Assembly: GCA_021731025.1 (NCBI GenBank)
Contig: JAKFYD010000068.1
Coordinates: forward strand, 1 to 34,564
Direction of reading: 5' to 3'
Source: Pseudobdellovibrionaceae bacterium
GTDB taxonomy: Bacteria; Bdellovibrionota; Bdellovibrionia; Bdellovibrionales; Bdellovibrionaceae
Length of the DNA: 34,564 nt
Made by a program: the position numbers and the translations under genes. This document shows, one piece after another, positions 13,840 to 21,712 of the stretch; positions within the stretch are counted from its first letter, which is position 1; each line of letters opens with the position of its first letter. Under the pieces are notes generated by a model. It did no database searches. It was not told the DNA's origin and saw only the letters and a program-made list of their open reading frames with translations.

Positions 13840-14223
13840 ATGGAGTTTCGATTTCTATCTTTAGACGATGTTTTAGAGCTGCACGAAATGCAGCTTGAAA
13901 GTTATGGCGGTGCGACTGGTATTCGTGATCGTGGACTTCTTGAATCCGCGGTCATGATGCCCCAAGCTTCATTCGGTGGTGAATTTGTTCACAAAGGTGT
14001 ATTTGAAATGGCTGCGGCCTACGCATTTCATATTGCAGAAAATCAGCCCTTTGTGGATGGAAATAAAAGAACTGCACTTGCTTCGGCCCTCGTATTTTTA
14101 GACTGGCACGACATTGAGATCAATGATCCCCAAGAAGAACTCTACAGCGCGATGATTGGTTTAGCTCAGAAGACTTTAGACAAAGCAGGGCTTGCTACCC
14201 TATTTCAGAAGCTATCGAAGTAA
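13840..14223 (+). CDS. doc: Doc (death-on-curing)/Fic-family toxin
   Basis: The 127-residue protein has the Doc fold signature: LELHEMQLESYGGATGIRDRGLLESAV near the start and HIAENQPFVDGNKRTALAS (residues 64-82), the Fic loop. Doc proteins phosphorylate EF-Tu and stop translation. Canonical loops read HxFxxGNKR-like with a catalytic His; here the matching residue is Gln69 (NQPFVDGNKR). Such Q variants may be inactive, altered or normal for the subgroup; this cannot be decided here. The Phe, Asp, Asn and Arg of the loop are kept. No separate ribosome-binding site is seen, consistent with coupling to the antitoxin. Confidence 0.88.
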   Translation: MEFRFLSLDDVLELHEMQLESYGGATGIRDRGLLESAVMMPQASFGGEFVHKGVFEMAAAYAFHIAENQPFVDGNKRTALASALVFLDWHDIEINDPQEELYSAMIGLAQKTLDKAGLATLFQKLSK

Positions 14224-14304
14224 CCAGACATAGCTCAACGACTTATCTTTTCTATTCCCGAAAATTCTAGATCGAAAATAGTTGATACAATTGATTTATC
14301 TTCT

Positions 14305-14323
14305 AACGCATTTCTGCGTTTTT
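14305..14323 (+). terminator. Terminator-like hairpin after the toxin gene
   Basis: AACGCA and TGCGTT form a 6-bp stem with a TTTC loop, followed by T residues (five in a row counting the stem). It lies 80 bases after the Doc stop and probably ends that operon. The stem is short, so efficiency may be low. Confidence 0.55.
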
Positions 14324-14432
14324 GAATCCCAATGACAAGTCACTAAGTATGTAGTTAATATGAGTGGAATCCGCGGTGTCGGCGACGGCCGCCTCCACCA
14401 TTAATCTTCGTATATACCCAGGTCTAAATCCT

Positions 14433-14481
14433 GATATCGAGATATCAAGATATCCGATATCTAGATATCAGGTCAGATATC
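14433..14481. repeat. Array of six GATATC palindromes
   Basis: GATATC occurs at 14433, 14441, 14449, 14456, 14464 and 14476, that is, mostly every 8 bases with 1-2-base spacers (6 bases before the last). The first CTGATATC and the fifth GATATCAG also pair as the arms of one larger palindrome. The last copy overlaps the stop of the four-helix-bundle gene. It could be a protein-binding array, a hairpin that ends transcription, or a small expanded repeat. The 249-base stretch 14224-14472 otherwise contains only the terminator-like hairpin. Confidence 0.85.
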
Positions 14482-14829
14482 TGAAGGTCCCCGCAGACTC
14501 TTTGCGCGCCGAAAATTCGGCGAATTCTTCAAATCCGAATTCACAAGTCTATACAAACAGCCACCCAGCTGATCTGCGGTCTGTGCTGCTTTGCTACTTG
14601 TAATTTTCAAAAGCTTCAAAATAGTCTGGCATTCGCGGAGAGAGGCATAAGCCGTTTGGAAAAAATGTCTTTTTTCATTTAATGAGGCCTTCGCGTTACC
14701 TTCAGCAATGTTTAATGAGATCGACGAAGCTGAACGGTGGAGTTGATCTTTTAGATTACCGGTAGCATCGATTTCCAAAACTTCTTCGTAGAATTTGATA
14801 GCTAGATCCAAAGTTATAAATCTTTTCAT
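14473..14829 (-). CDS. Four-helix bundle (bIVP / S23-like) protein
   Basis: The 118-residue protein matches the family of small helical proteins first found inside 23S rRNA intervening sequences: LDLAIKFYEEVLEI, LKDQLHRSASSISLNIAEGNAK, RHFFQTAYASLRECQTIL and a final helix. RSASSISLNIAEG is the diagnostic stretch. Function is unclear although related proteins bind nucleic acid or partner proteins. AAGGAGA precedes the ATG. No rRNA lies nearby, so this is a stand-alone copy. Its last codons are part of the GATATC array. Confidence 0.9.
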   Translation of the reverse strand: MKRFITLDLAIKFYEEVLEIDATGNLKDQLHRSASSISLNIAEGNAKASLNEKRHFFQTAYASLRECQTILKLLKITSSKAAQTADQLGGCLYRLVNSDLKNSPNFRRAKSLRGPSDI

Positions 14830-14872
14830 TCTCTCTCCTTCATTCAGATTCGAACGCCATTACAAAAATGGA

Positions 14873-14887
14873 GCCGTTCTGAACGGC
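14873..14887. promoter_or_regulatory. 15-base palindrome upstream of the four-helix-bundle gene
   Basis: GCCGTTC-T-GAACGGC is a perfect inverted repeat with a one-base centre, about 45 bases before the start of the minus-strand gene at 14829. It may be an operator for that gene. The rest of 14888-15072 shows nothing recognisable. Confidence 0.45.
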
Positions 14888-15072
14888 CTGTGAAGTTACA
14901 TTACGGAAGTTGAAAAACGGCTTGATAGAAAGTATTTGGTTGGCGAGGAATGTCTGACTGATTAGGATGAATCAGCTTCGTTAGCGGGTTTCGAGCTAAG
15001 GGCTTAATTTGATTGCAGCTGTCAGTTTATTTTCAGCAAACAATGTGGCCGTTTTTGGAGATAACTGTTGTC

Positions 15073-15486
15073 ATGAACGAACTAATTAAAAGATCACTAT
15101 TAATATGGCTCGGCCTCTTCGCATTGGCCTTTGTCAACGGCGCGATCCGAGAGATCGGGCTCAAGAAGTTCATTGGCGAGCCGTGGGCTCATCATATATC
15201 AGCCATAACCGCTTTTTTTATCTTTGGAGTTTATGTTTTGCTTCTTTGGAATAAGAGCAAAATCAAAACGTCTAAAGATGCTCTCTTTGTGGGAGGAATG
15301 TGGTTTCTACTTACAATTTTGACAGAAACCTTTGTCTTAAATAAATGGATTTCAAAGCTCAGTTGGGAAGAGATTATTCAAACCTACAACTTTTCGCGCG
15401 GAGAACTTTGGCCCTTGGTTCTAGTTTGGATTGGGGTCTTGCCATCGGTAGTAAGATTTTTTCGGGGTCCAGCAAGAAATCTTTAG
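15073..15486 (+). CDS. Four-helix integral membrane protein of unknown function
   Basis: The ATG at 15073 is preceded by GGAG at a workable distance; in-frame upstream starts would add polar residues before the first helix. The 137-residue product has four hydrophobic helices (about 7-26, 38-59, 71-92, 115-132). The patterns LAFVNGAIREIGL, FLLTILTETFVLNKWI and YNFSRGELWPLVLVWI match a widespread unnamed family of small bacterial inner-membrane proteins. No role is known. Confidence 0.75.
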   Translation: MNELIKRSLLIWLGLFALAFVNGAIREIGLKKFIGEPWAHHISAITAFFIFGVYVLLLWNKSKIKTSKDALFVGGMWFLLTILTETFVLNKWISKLSWEEIIQTYNFSRGELWPLVLVWIGVLPSVVRFFRGPARNL

Positions 15487-15564
15487 TTTAAATCTCCTTT
15501 TCAAAGACACAAACATGTTACAGTTTAGCTTTGCAGTTCAGTGAAATTATAAAGGAGCTCATCG

Positions 15565-15810
15565 ATGTCTTACGAAATATTAAAAACGTTTTTTATGTGG
15601 AGCACGATCATTCATTTTTCAATTCTCATGCTTTGGGTGATTTTGTTGAAATTTGCCAACGATAGGTTTCGTAAACTGCAAGAGTGGTGGTTTCCACTTC
15701 CAAAGGAAAATTTCATGTCTCTGAACTACCTGATGTATGGATTGTATAAATTGATGGCCCTTGTGTTTTCTGCTGTCCCCTATATGGTATTAATTATCAT
15801 GGGCAAATAG
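15565..15810 (+). CDS. DUF6868-like small membrane protein
   Basis: The 81-residue protein has two to three hydrophobic helices (LKTFFMWSTIIHFSILMLWVILL and LMALVFSAVPYMVLIIMG) separated by a polar segment with FANDRFRKLQEWWFPLPKENF. That arrangement matches DUF6868 by memory of the family. Function unknown. AAAGGAG precedes the ATG. Confidence 0.78.
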   Translation: MSYEILKTFFMWSTIIHFSILMLWVILLKFANDRFRKLQEWWFPLPKENFMSLNYLMYGLYKLMALVFSAVPYMVLIIMGK

Positions 15811-15923
15811 TGCAGCTAAGGTCTAAATACGAAATAGCGTGATGCAAAATTAACCTTCGTGTTTTGACTCTCCAGCTGATGTATTTATAAAGTTGATTGG
15901 TCACCGAAAAATCGAGGTAGCTT

Positions 15924-16197
15924 ATGAATTTTTTGTTTTGTGTTTTGATTTCTTTGATTTCTGTGGGCGCTCAGGCAGGAGAAGCATCCTATTACCAGTG
16001 TGCAATCGCTTCTGATGAACTTCAAAGACTCGAAGTGAAACAAGTTGCTACAAATAATAATGGAACGGTCATTTCAACCTTCAAAATTGATGTTACCAAA
16101 TATTAAAGTTCCGAGCTTTCCTGATTTCAAGCCAGCAATTAGTACTCTTACCGATGGGCCTAGTGTTTACCAAATGAGTTGCGTTCGCCTTAGGTGA
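15924..16197 (+). pseudogene. Small secreted protein interrupted by a frameshift
   Basis: A signal peptide (MNFLFCVLISLISVGAQA) and GAGG ribosome-binding site begin a frame that stops at 16106 after 60 residues. Immediately at the stop the +1 frame continues with coding-like sequence (IKVPSFPDFKPAISTLTDGP, SVYQMSCVRLR) to a TGA at 16195-16197. Joined, they would make a 90-residue Cys-containing periplasmic protein (YYQCAI at one end, MSCVRLR at the other, a plausible disulfide). I read this as a frameshift near 16098-16104, or a sequencing error. No family is recognised. Confidence 0.6.
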
Positions 16198-16354
16198 TAG
16201 CTAACCTAAATAACTTTAGATTGTTAAAGACCATAGCAACACTGCAGACGATCGGGCACTAAAAATCCTTGCACATATAGTCTTAATTTTTTCATATCTT
16301 ACCTCTAATAAATAAATTAAAGTTTATCGTATCGACTTACCTAAGGAGTAATTA

Positions 16355-16639
16355 GTGAAAACATTTATTTTATCTGCAATTTTGATTTGCTTAACCCATA
16401 TTTCTTTTGCTGAAGAAAAGGCACCACCGAAAGCTGCCGATCAAAACCAACATATTCAGATGCATGAGCAAATGGCAAAAGCTCACCAGCAGGCAGCAGA
16501 CTGCTTGAAATCTGGAAAGCCAGCAGAAGAATGCAAAAAAGCTTTTCATGAGATGAATAAAGAGATGGGCGAGCACGAAAATTGTGGACATGGGATGAAG
16601 CACCATAAACATCATAAAATGGATAAGAAAGCTAAATAA
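16355..16639 (+). CDS. Secreted His/Met-rich, possible metal-binding protein
   Basis: GTG start with AAGGAG upstream. The 94-residue product has a signal peptide (MKTFILSAILICLTHISFA) and a mature part rich in His, Met and Cys: HIQMHEQMAKAHQQAADC, ECKKAFHEMNKEMGEHENCG, HGMKHHKHHKMDKKAK. Such composition suggests binding of Cu, Ni, Zn or Co in the periplasm. Its 3' end overlaps the 3' end of the convergent P-type ATPase gene by eight bases, and the pair may serve one metal. That is inference. Confidence 0.75.
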   Translation: MKTFILSAILICLTHISFAEEKAPPKAADQNQHIQMHEQMAKAHQQAADCLKSGKPAEECKKAFHEMNKEMGEHENCGHGMKHHKHHKMDKKAK

Positions 16640-19154
16640 TTGGAAAGCGATCTTTGAGGCTTGCTGGTCGCTGACCACGTCTTTCTAAAAATATTCTCTT
16701 CAAAGCCCACGCTATACTCAGAAGAAGCGCGACGAGGCCGCTGATTTCCAACCAATCGCGCGGGTGTAACGGCGATAATTTTAAAAACATAAGCGACGCG
16801 GACATCTGAATAAGTAAGACTGAAGACAAGACAGTGGCAATAGCCAGAAAATTAGCAATCGATGAATGAAATCTCGTCAGGTAAACTGCAACACCTGCGC
16901 TCCATAATGTCAGAAGTGCCATTGCTTTAGCGCGAGCATGGGTGAGATCGGTACCTTCACTGAGGCCCGACAAGAAACTCCAGCCCAAACCAACCGTCAA
17001 TCCTAATCCAACAATCGAGATCAGAACAATTTCGGTCGTTGAAAAGAAAGTTTTTTTATTCCCTGAATACATTTGATCGGACTTAGCTTGGGCTTGAAAA
17101 GCCAGAAGGGCCGTCGGATGAATGATAAGCTCAAGCCATACAATATGAACTGGCAGAAACACTAAGGGATAGTCTGCTAAAGGAATAATCGCTGCGGCTG
17201 ACACTAAGGGAATATGAATCAAAAGTAAGTACTCGAAGCTCATCTGCAAATTCTTAAAAAGTTGCCGTCCTTCTCGAATTGCATTCACGATAGTTCGGAA
17301 ATTGTCGTCTCCGAGAATGATAGAGGAAACTTCTTTGGCGCTCCGTGTGCCACGCTCACCCATTGCAATTCCAATATCGGCAGCCTTGAGTGCCGGCACA
17401 TCATTCACTCCATCACCAGTGACGGCAACGAGCTCGCCCGCACGCTTGAGTGCGGTCACGATTCTCAGCTTTTGAAGGGGAGTGCAGCGGGCAACGACAT
17501 TGAGGTTTTTTAAGAAGTCGGGATTTTGAGTGAGCCAAACTTCTTCAAATTTCTCTGGATGTTCTTCGGCAGAGACAACTTGAGGTGAATCTGCCAGACC
17601 TGCATCTTTGGCAATCGCTGCAGCTGTATCTGGATGATCGCCTGTTATCATTAAGACGCGAATTCCATTTTTGCGGCAGTAAGACATTGCTTCTGCAACT
17701 TCTGGTCTGGCCGGGTCCTCGAAGGCCAGTAAGCCGAGAAATTTAAAACCTGATTCAGGTTCCTGATAACTGGGCGCCGAAGGGACTTTAACCTGCGCGC
17801 AGCCTATTACTTTGTGTCCTTCTTTGGCCCAAGAAGAAATTCGTTTGTGCCAAGCCTCTCTTTCGTCTGAAGAAAGCTGACATAAAGTAAGAATTAATTC
17901 CGGAGCACCTTTTACGCAGATAAGTGTGCTCTCGCTAGACACAGCGGTAACACCAGTTTCTCGTTTCCTGTCTTCAGTAAAGGGCATTGTTTGCAATCTG
18001 ACGGGATTGCCTAGATTTCTTTGGTCTGAAACTTCGTGAATGGCGATATCGACGGGATCTGATTCAGAGCTAGATGCAACCAAGGCCGCGCGAAGAACGA
18101 TTTCCTCAGTTGTACCGTTCATGACATCTATGTGAGTCAGCTTTAGACTTCCAACTGTGATGGTACCAGTTTTATCGGTACAGATTTGGGTAATTCGTCC
18201 GATGTTCTCGACGCTGACAGCTTTCCGAACAAGAGCCCGCTTCTTAGCAAGCCTATAGATACCAACACCCAAGAAGAAAGTAAAAACCACGGGAAACTCT
18301 TCGGGTATCGCTGCAACAGCGAGAGTCGCGGCACTTAGAAGAGCATCAAGCCACCCGTGGCCCTGATAAATACGAATCCCGGCAAGTAAAAAACAAAATG
18401 CGATCGCCGCAAGAATCAGAAATTGAACCAGTTTGCTGATCGATTTTTGTAGCGGCGTACGCTCGTGAGGCATGCGCGCCACGGACTGAACGATTTCACC
18501 GTAAGAAGTTCGCGAGCCTGTGAACAGCACTCTTAAAAATCCCTGACCCGTGAGAACGCGGGTTCCAGCATAGCCGAGCGTCTGTGGCGGGATTTTCGTT
18601 TCTTGTTCGGACACGAAAGAGAAGGGATGTGCAGAGAGGGCCTTTTTGGTGATTGGCAGTGATTCACCCGTAAGCACAGACTCATCGACCTGAATATCTT
18701 TGGCCGTTTCAAAGACTCCATCTGCAGGCAACAGCAATCCGGGTTTTAAAATGACAATGTCACCTGGGACAATCTCTCGCGAATCAATTTCTATTTCCTT
18801 TGCATTGCGAAGGACCTGAACGACTGAACTGAGCTGGCCTTTTAATGACGCCGTCGAGGCTTGAGTTCGCCAGTGAAGGACAGCGTCCATCAGGAGGAGT
18901 GGCAATACCGCAACAAAGAGCGTGATCGCGTCACTGATTTCGCCGGTGATTAAGAAAATGGTTCCAATACCTACAAGGAGCCAGATCATCGGGTCCTTTA
19001 TGGTATCAATGAAAAGCTCGAGCAAAGGATGCCCGGCGACCTCAACGATATCATTGGCGCCATAGCGAGTGCGCTGGGCATCGATCTCAGTGGAGTTTAG
19101 TCCACCATCGTGCTGGTTAAGATCCTTCAGAGTTTCAAAAGAGACGGCCTTCAT
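16632..19154 (-). CDS. Cation-translocating P-type ATPase (PEEFP group)
   Basis: The 840-residue protein is a full P-type ATPase: TGES (162-165) in the actuator domain, TM4 motif PEEFP (284-288), phosphorylated D327 (DKTGTIT), KGAPE (415-419) in the nucleotide domain, TGD (504-506), GDGVND (580-585), and six C-terminal helices. It resembles P2-type (Ca2+-like) pumps, but TM6 reads ELIIHPTALLAFQ (674-687) where Ca2+ pumps have an acidic residue, suggesting a different ion. No N-terminal metal-binding domain is present. The ATG overlaps the stop of the LuxR-type gene (TAATG), so it is translationally coupled in an operon with that gene and cytochrome b561. Confidence 0.95.
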   Translation of the reverse strand: MKAVSFETLKDLNQHDGGLNSTEIDAQRTRYGANDIVEVAGHPLLELFIDTIKDPMIWLLVGIGTIFLITGEISDAITLFVAVLPLLLMDAVLHWRTQASTASLKGQLSSVVQVLRNAKEIEIDSREIVPGDIVILKPGLLLPADGVFETAKDIQVDESVLTGESLPITKKALSAHPFSFVSEQETKIPPQTLGYAGTRVLTGQGFLRVLFTGSRTSYGEIVQSVARMPHERTPLQKSISKLVQFLILAAIAFCFLLAGIRIYQGHGWLDALLSAATLAVAAIPEEFPVVFTFFLGVGIYRLAKKRALVRKAVSVENIGRITQICTDKTGTITVGSLKLTHIDVMNGTTEEIVLRAALVASSSESDPVDIAIHEVSDQRNLGNPVRLQTMPFTEDRKRETGVTAVSSESTLICVKGAPELILTLCQLSSDEREAWHKRISSWAKEGHKVIGCAQVKVPSAPSYQEPESGFKFLGLLAFEDPARPEVAEAMSYCRKNGIRVLMITGDHPDTAAAIAKDAGLADSPQVVSAEEHPEKFEEVWLTQNPDFLKNLNVVARCTPLQKLRIVTALKRAGELVAVTGDGVNDVPALKAADIGIAMGERGTRSAKEVSSIILGDDNFRTIVNAIREGRQLFKNLQMSFEYLLLIHIPLVSAAAIIPLADYPLVFLPVHIVWLELIIHPTALLAFQAQAKSDQMYSGNKKTFFSTTEIVLISIVGLGLTVGLGWSFLSGLSEGTDLTHARAKAMALLTLWSAGVAVYLTRFHSSIANFLAIATVLSSVLLIQMSASLMFLKLSPLHPRDWLEISGLVALLLSIAWALKRIFLERRGQRPASLKDRFPII

Positions 19155-19681
19155 TACGCTCTTTTATTATCTGAAGGCGCGGGAGGCAAAAGATCTTCTA
19201 AGAAAAATGCTGAAAGTTCAGACCGACCTGATATCCCCGCTTTGGCATAGACGGCCATCGATTGCACGCGCGCCGTTTTCTCCGTTGTTTCTCTTACATC
19301 TGCGACTTCTTTAAGACTAAGCCCCTTAAGTAGTAGGAAGGCGACTTCTTTCTCTGCGGCAGTCAGATTCCATTTTGTAAGTTGTTGATCGATAGCGAGG
19401 GCGAGTCCCTCGATGTATTTTCTGGATTCTAAGCGCCAGGCATCGGCGCCCTTTTTGAGGACGGCGTAATTTTCGATCTCGGTTTCAAGCCTATGTCGAA
19501 GCGTTACGGTTCCACGTAAAAGGTAGAACACGCCTGCAAGTGCAACAGCTCCGATCACACCTTCCGTGAGGACATGCCAAAGAACGACTCCTTCACGGGA
19601 ATCAGTGAAGATATCTAAGCTCACCAAAACTGCGACAGCTGCCAAGATTCCCGCAATGACGAATCGTTCACGTTGATTCAT
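19154..19681 (-). CDS. Membrane-anchored LuxR-type HTH regulator
   Basis: The 175-residue protein has two N-terminal membrane helices (about residues 7-25 and 36-56), a linker helix (RLETEIENYAVLKKGADAWR) and a C-terminal GerE/LuxR helix-turn-helix: LTAAEKEVAFLLLKGLSLKEVADVRETTEKTARVQSMA-like, read in pieces NLTAAEKEVAFLLLKGLSLK, EVADVRETTEKTARVQ, VYAKAGISGRSELSAFFLED. Membrane anchoring of a LuxR-type domain without a sensor domain is unusual and suggests direct sensing of a membrane or periplasmic signal. GAGGGG precedes the ATG. It lies between the cytochrome and the ATPase. Confidence 0.85.
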   Translation of the reverse strand: MNQRERFVIAGILAAVAVLVSLDIFTDSREGVVLWHVLTEGVIGAVALAGVFYLLRGTVTLRHRLETEIENYAVLKKGADAWRLESRKYIEGLALAIDQQLTKWNLTAAEKEVAFLLLKGLSLKEVADVRETTEKTARVQSMAVYAKAGISGRSELSAFFLEDLLPPAPSDNKRA

Positions 19682-19692
19682 AGCCCCTCTTT

Positions 19693-20388
19693 TCAGTCAT
19701 CATCCCCTTCGTTTTCTCCGAGATGGAGAGTGGTTCCAAAGAAGTTCAGAGTCTGTTTCTGACCATCAAAGTTTCTTGCGAGATGAACAGCGAAAGTAGT
19801 AACTAGCCCGACGAATAGCAGAGCAACGGCGGGCTTTGAGTTTGAAATCGTCTGAGTTTGCGGAATATCACTCTTTGCGCCGTCGATCATTGTCATCGCA
19901 ATTCCATCGCGGTGCCGAAGGGCATGAAGGGCAACTCCAGCGACGTGCAGAAGAACAACAACCAAGAATCCATTTGCCAGCAGTTCATGAATGTCCTCAA
20001 ACGTTTCTTTCTGTCCACTCGCCATTAAATATCCCGTAATACCGAGCCCCAGCGACAGTGCGAGCATGGCCAAGGTCGCCCAGCTTGAGGCGGGATTATG
20101 GCCAGCCCATTTTCGTTTATCATCTAACAAGATACCGCTGAAGTAAGCCACAAGATCTTTGGGGTGAAGTGCAAATGAAGCAAATCGGGAATGCTTACTG
20201 CCGAGGAAGCCCCACGCAATTCGCAACAAAACGGTAAATACCAGAAGAAGACCAGCTAGCATGTGATAAGAAAAGACCGGTGATTCATCATCGGCGTTCT
20301 TGGCAATCAAGAAGGCTGTGATAAAGAGTCCGGCAAAGAGCCAGTGAAAGAGTCGAGTTGGCATGTCGTAAATCAATCGGTTTTTCAT
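19693..20388 (-). CDS. Cytochrome b561-type membrane protein
   Basis: The start at 20388 is chosen because GGAG lies eight bases upstream; a longer frame from 20433 would add polar residues. The 231-residue protein has the cytochrome b561/Ni-Fe hydrogenase b-subunit layout: MPTRLFHWLFAGLFITAFL (His in TM1), FSYHMLAGLLLVFTVLLRIAWG (TM2), ATLAMLALSLGLGITGYLM (TM3) and DIHELLANGFLVVVLLHVAG plus ALHALRHRDG (TM4), giving paired heme-ligand His residues, and a fifth C-terminal helix. It moves electrons across the inner membrane. It begins an operon with the LuxR-type regulator and the P-type ATPase. Confidence 0.85.
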   Translation of the reverse strand: MKNRLIYDMPTRLFHWLFAGLFITAFLIAKNADDESPVFSYHMLAGLLLVFTVLLRIAWGFLGSKHSRFASFALHPKDLVAYFSGILLDDKRKWAGHNPASSWATLAMLALSLGLGITGYLMASGQKETFEDIHELLANGFLVVVLLHVAGVALHALRHRDGIAMTMIDGAKSDIPQTQTISNSKPAVALLFVGLVTTFAVHLARNFDGQKQTLNFFGTTLHLGENEGDDD

Positions 20389-20758
20389 GTTTGCTCCAAT
20401 CTGTGGCGCGGGTTCATGTCCGGCCTTGAGCAATACACTCGTTTCTTTTGGCTGAAATGGCTATTGGGCAAATGGCCTACATCCAACTAAATCAATCACT
20501 TAGGTCATTTGGCGCTCACGATGGTAAATCGCGAAGATGTTTAGGCACAGTGATTTTATGCGCCAAGTGGTAAAATTCGATTGCTAAATACAACGTATTA
20601 AACCTTTCATCTTCTTTCCTTTTTTTAAGTTTTGAAAGCCCTCATTAAAAAATGAAGCCAACAATCCGAAACAAAGTAGTGGAGTGTGAAACCAAGTCTA
20701 TTCTGTGAAAGAAAGTGTGAGCGGAGAAAACGCTACTAATGTCATCTTTGAAAAATAA
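20389..20758. promoter_or_regulatory. 370-base gene-free region upstream of the cytochrome b561 operon
   Basis: No open frame here looks coding. An inverted repeat AAATGGCCTA (20470-20479) / TAGGTCATTT (20501-20510), matching at 9 of 10 positions with a 21-base loop, lies about 80-120 bases before the cytochrome start and could bind the operon's regulator. A T/A-rich stretch at about 20610-20650 is unremarkable. I see no convincing terminator after the deacetylase gene. Confidence 0.4.
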
Positions 20759-21661
20759 TTACTCCCAAGCCCCTTGCTTCTCCAACTCCTTTTCGATTTC
20801 TGATTCTTCATTCCAGTTTGAATACCAAGGACCTTTATAGCCAGCTTCTTTTGCGAGGGCGAATACTCGGCCCTGACTCAGCTGAGTTGATGCCGAGGGC
20901 TCAGTGAAAGCAATCGGATCTTGATAGGCGATATCAGGAGAAATAATTGACCAATTTCCTTTTCTTAATTCTTTCACAAGATGGCCAAGACAAAGTGCAT
21001 TTAAATCTGTTTCATGCATTAAAATAACGTGCTTTGGAGAGCGCCCAAGCGCCCCTATAGACATGTTATCAAAAAATTGAGCATCATCGGAGATTATACG
21101 AGAGTAACTTTGGCAAAGGCGATTTTTGTTAAATCTTTTTTTCAACAGAATTTTTTCTCTGAGCAGATCATCAACGTACCAATCTTGAGAATCAATTGTT
21201 ACATAACCGTTGAGGTAACCTATTTTCTTTAAGTGGGATCGAACACTTTCAACATCTTGAGCGGTTTTCCCCTCATGAAGATAGGGAAATCGAAACCATT
21301 TACGAAAATTGGAAAAGGACTTCAGCTCAGCGTCGGCTTGGTCAATGTTCATTATGAATTGATCCACTGATGCTTTGTTCAAGTCTGGATGATTGGCACT
21401 GTGGTTGGCGATAATATGACCATGGCTAGCGAAAAACTGAAGACGTTCGCTTCCTTTAACATCTCGGCTGGGTGAATTACAAAAAAAGGCAGCTGTAATT
21501 CCTTCTTTTTTTAAAGTCGCTACAAGTTTTTTAGCGCGTTCCATTGGTTTGAAAATTGGCCCGGATTTTCGAGGACAATCATCAAAGGTGAGCGCGATTT
21601 CTCGTGCGTGGAGTTCGGTATGTAAAAGTAGAACGGCAGCAATGATTAAAATGTATTTCAT
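20759..21661 (-). CDS. Secreted polysaccharide deacetylase (NodB family)
   Basis: The 300-residue protein has a signal peptide (MKYILIIAAVLLLHTELHA) and a NodB fold: TFDD (25-28) supplying the catalytic base and metal Asp, NHSANHPD with metal ligands H87 and H91, WFRFPYLHEG (122-131), and LMHETD near the C-terminal part. It should remove acetyl groups from N- or O-acetylated glycans such as peptidoglycan or chitin in the periplasm or outside. In Bdellovibrio-like predators, peptidoglycan deacetylation marks the prey wall; whether this enzyme does that is not shown. No strong ribosome-binding site is seen. Confidence 0.9.
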   Translation of the reverse strand: MKYILIIAAVLLLHTELHAREIALTFDDCPRKSGPIFKPMERAKKLVATLKKEGITAAFFCNSPSRDVKGSERLQFFASHGHIIANHSANHPDLNKASVDQFIMNIDQADAELKSFSNFRKWFRFPYLHEGKTAQDVESVRSHLKKIGYLNGYVTIDSQDWYVDDLLREKILLKKRFNKNRLCQSYSRIISDDAQFFDNMSIGALGRSPKHVILMHETDLNALCLGHLVKELRKGNWSIISPDIAYQDPIAFTEPSASTQLSQGRVFALAKEAGYKGPWYSNWNEESEIEKELEKQGAWE

Positions 21662-21712
21662 TGGAAGACGCTATCGTTTCGCTTAAATTCACGCAAGTAA
21701 CTTCGGAGGGCG

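Noticed and set aside
14364-14603. 79-codon frame over the GATATC array
   Set aside because: It consists of the repeat read as YPISRYQVRY-like peptide and overlaps the four-helix-bundle gene on the other strand.
14473-14829. rRNA intervening-sequence context for the four-helix-bundle gene
   Set aside because: No rRNA sequence surrounds it; only the protein family is shared.
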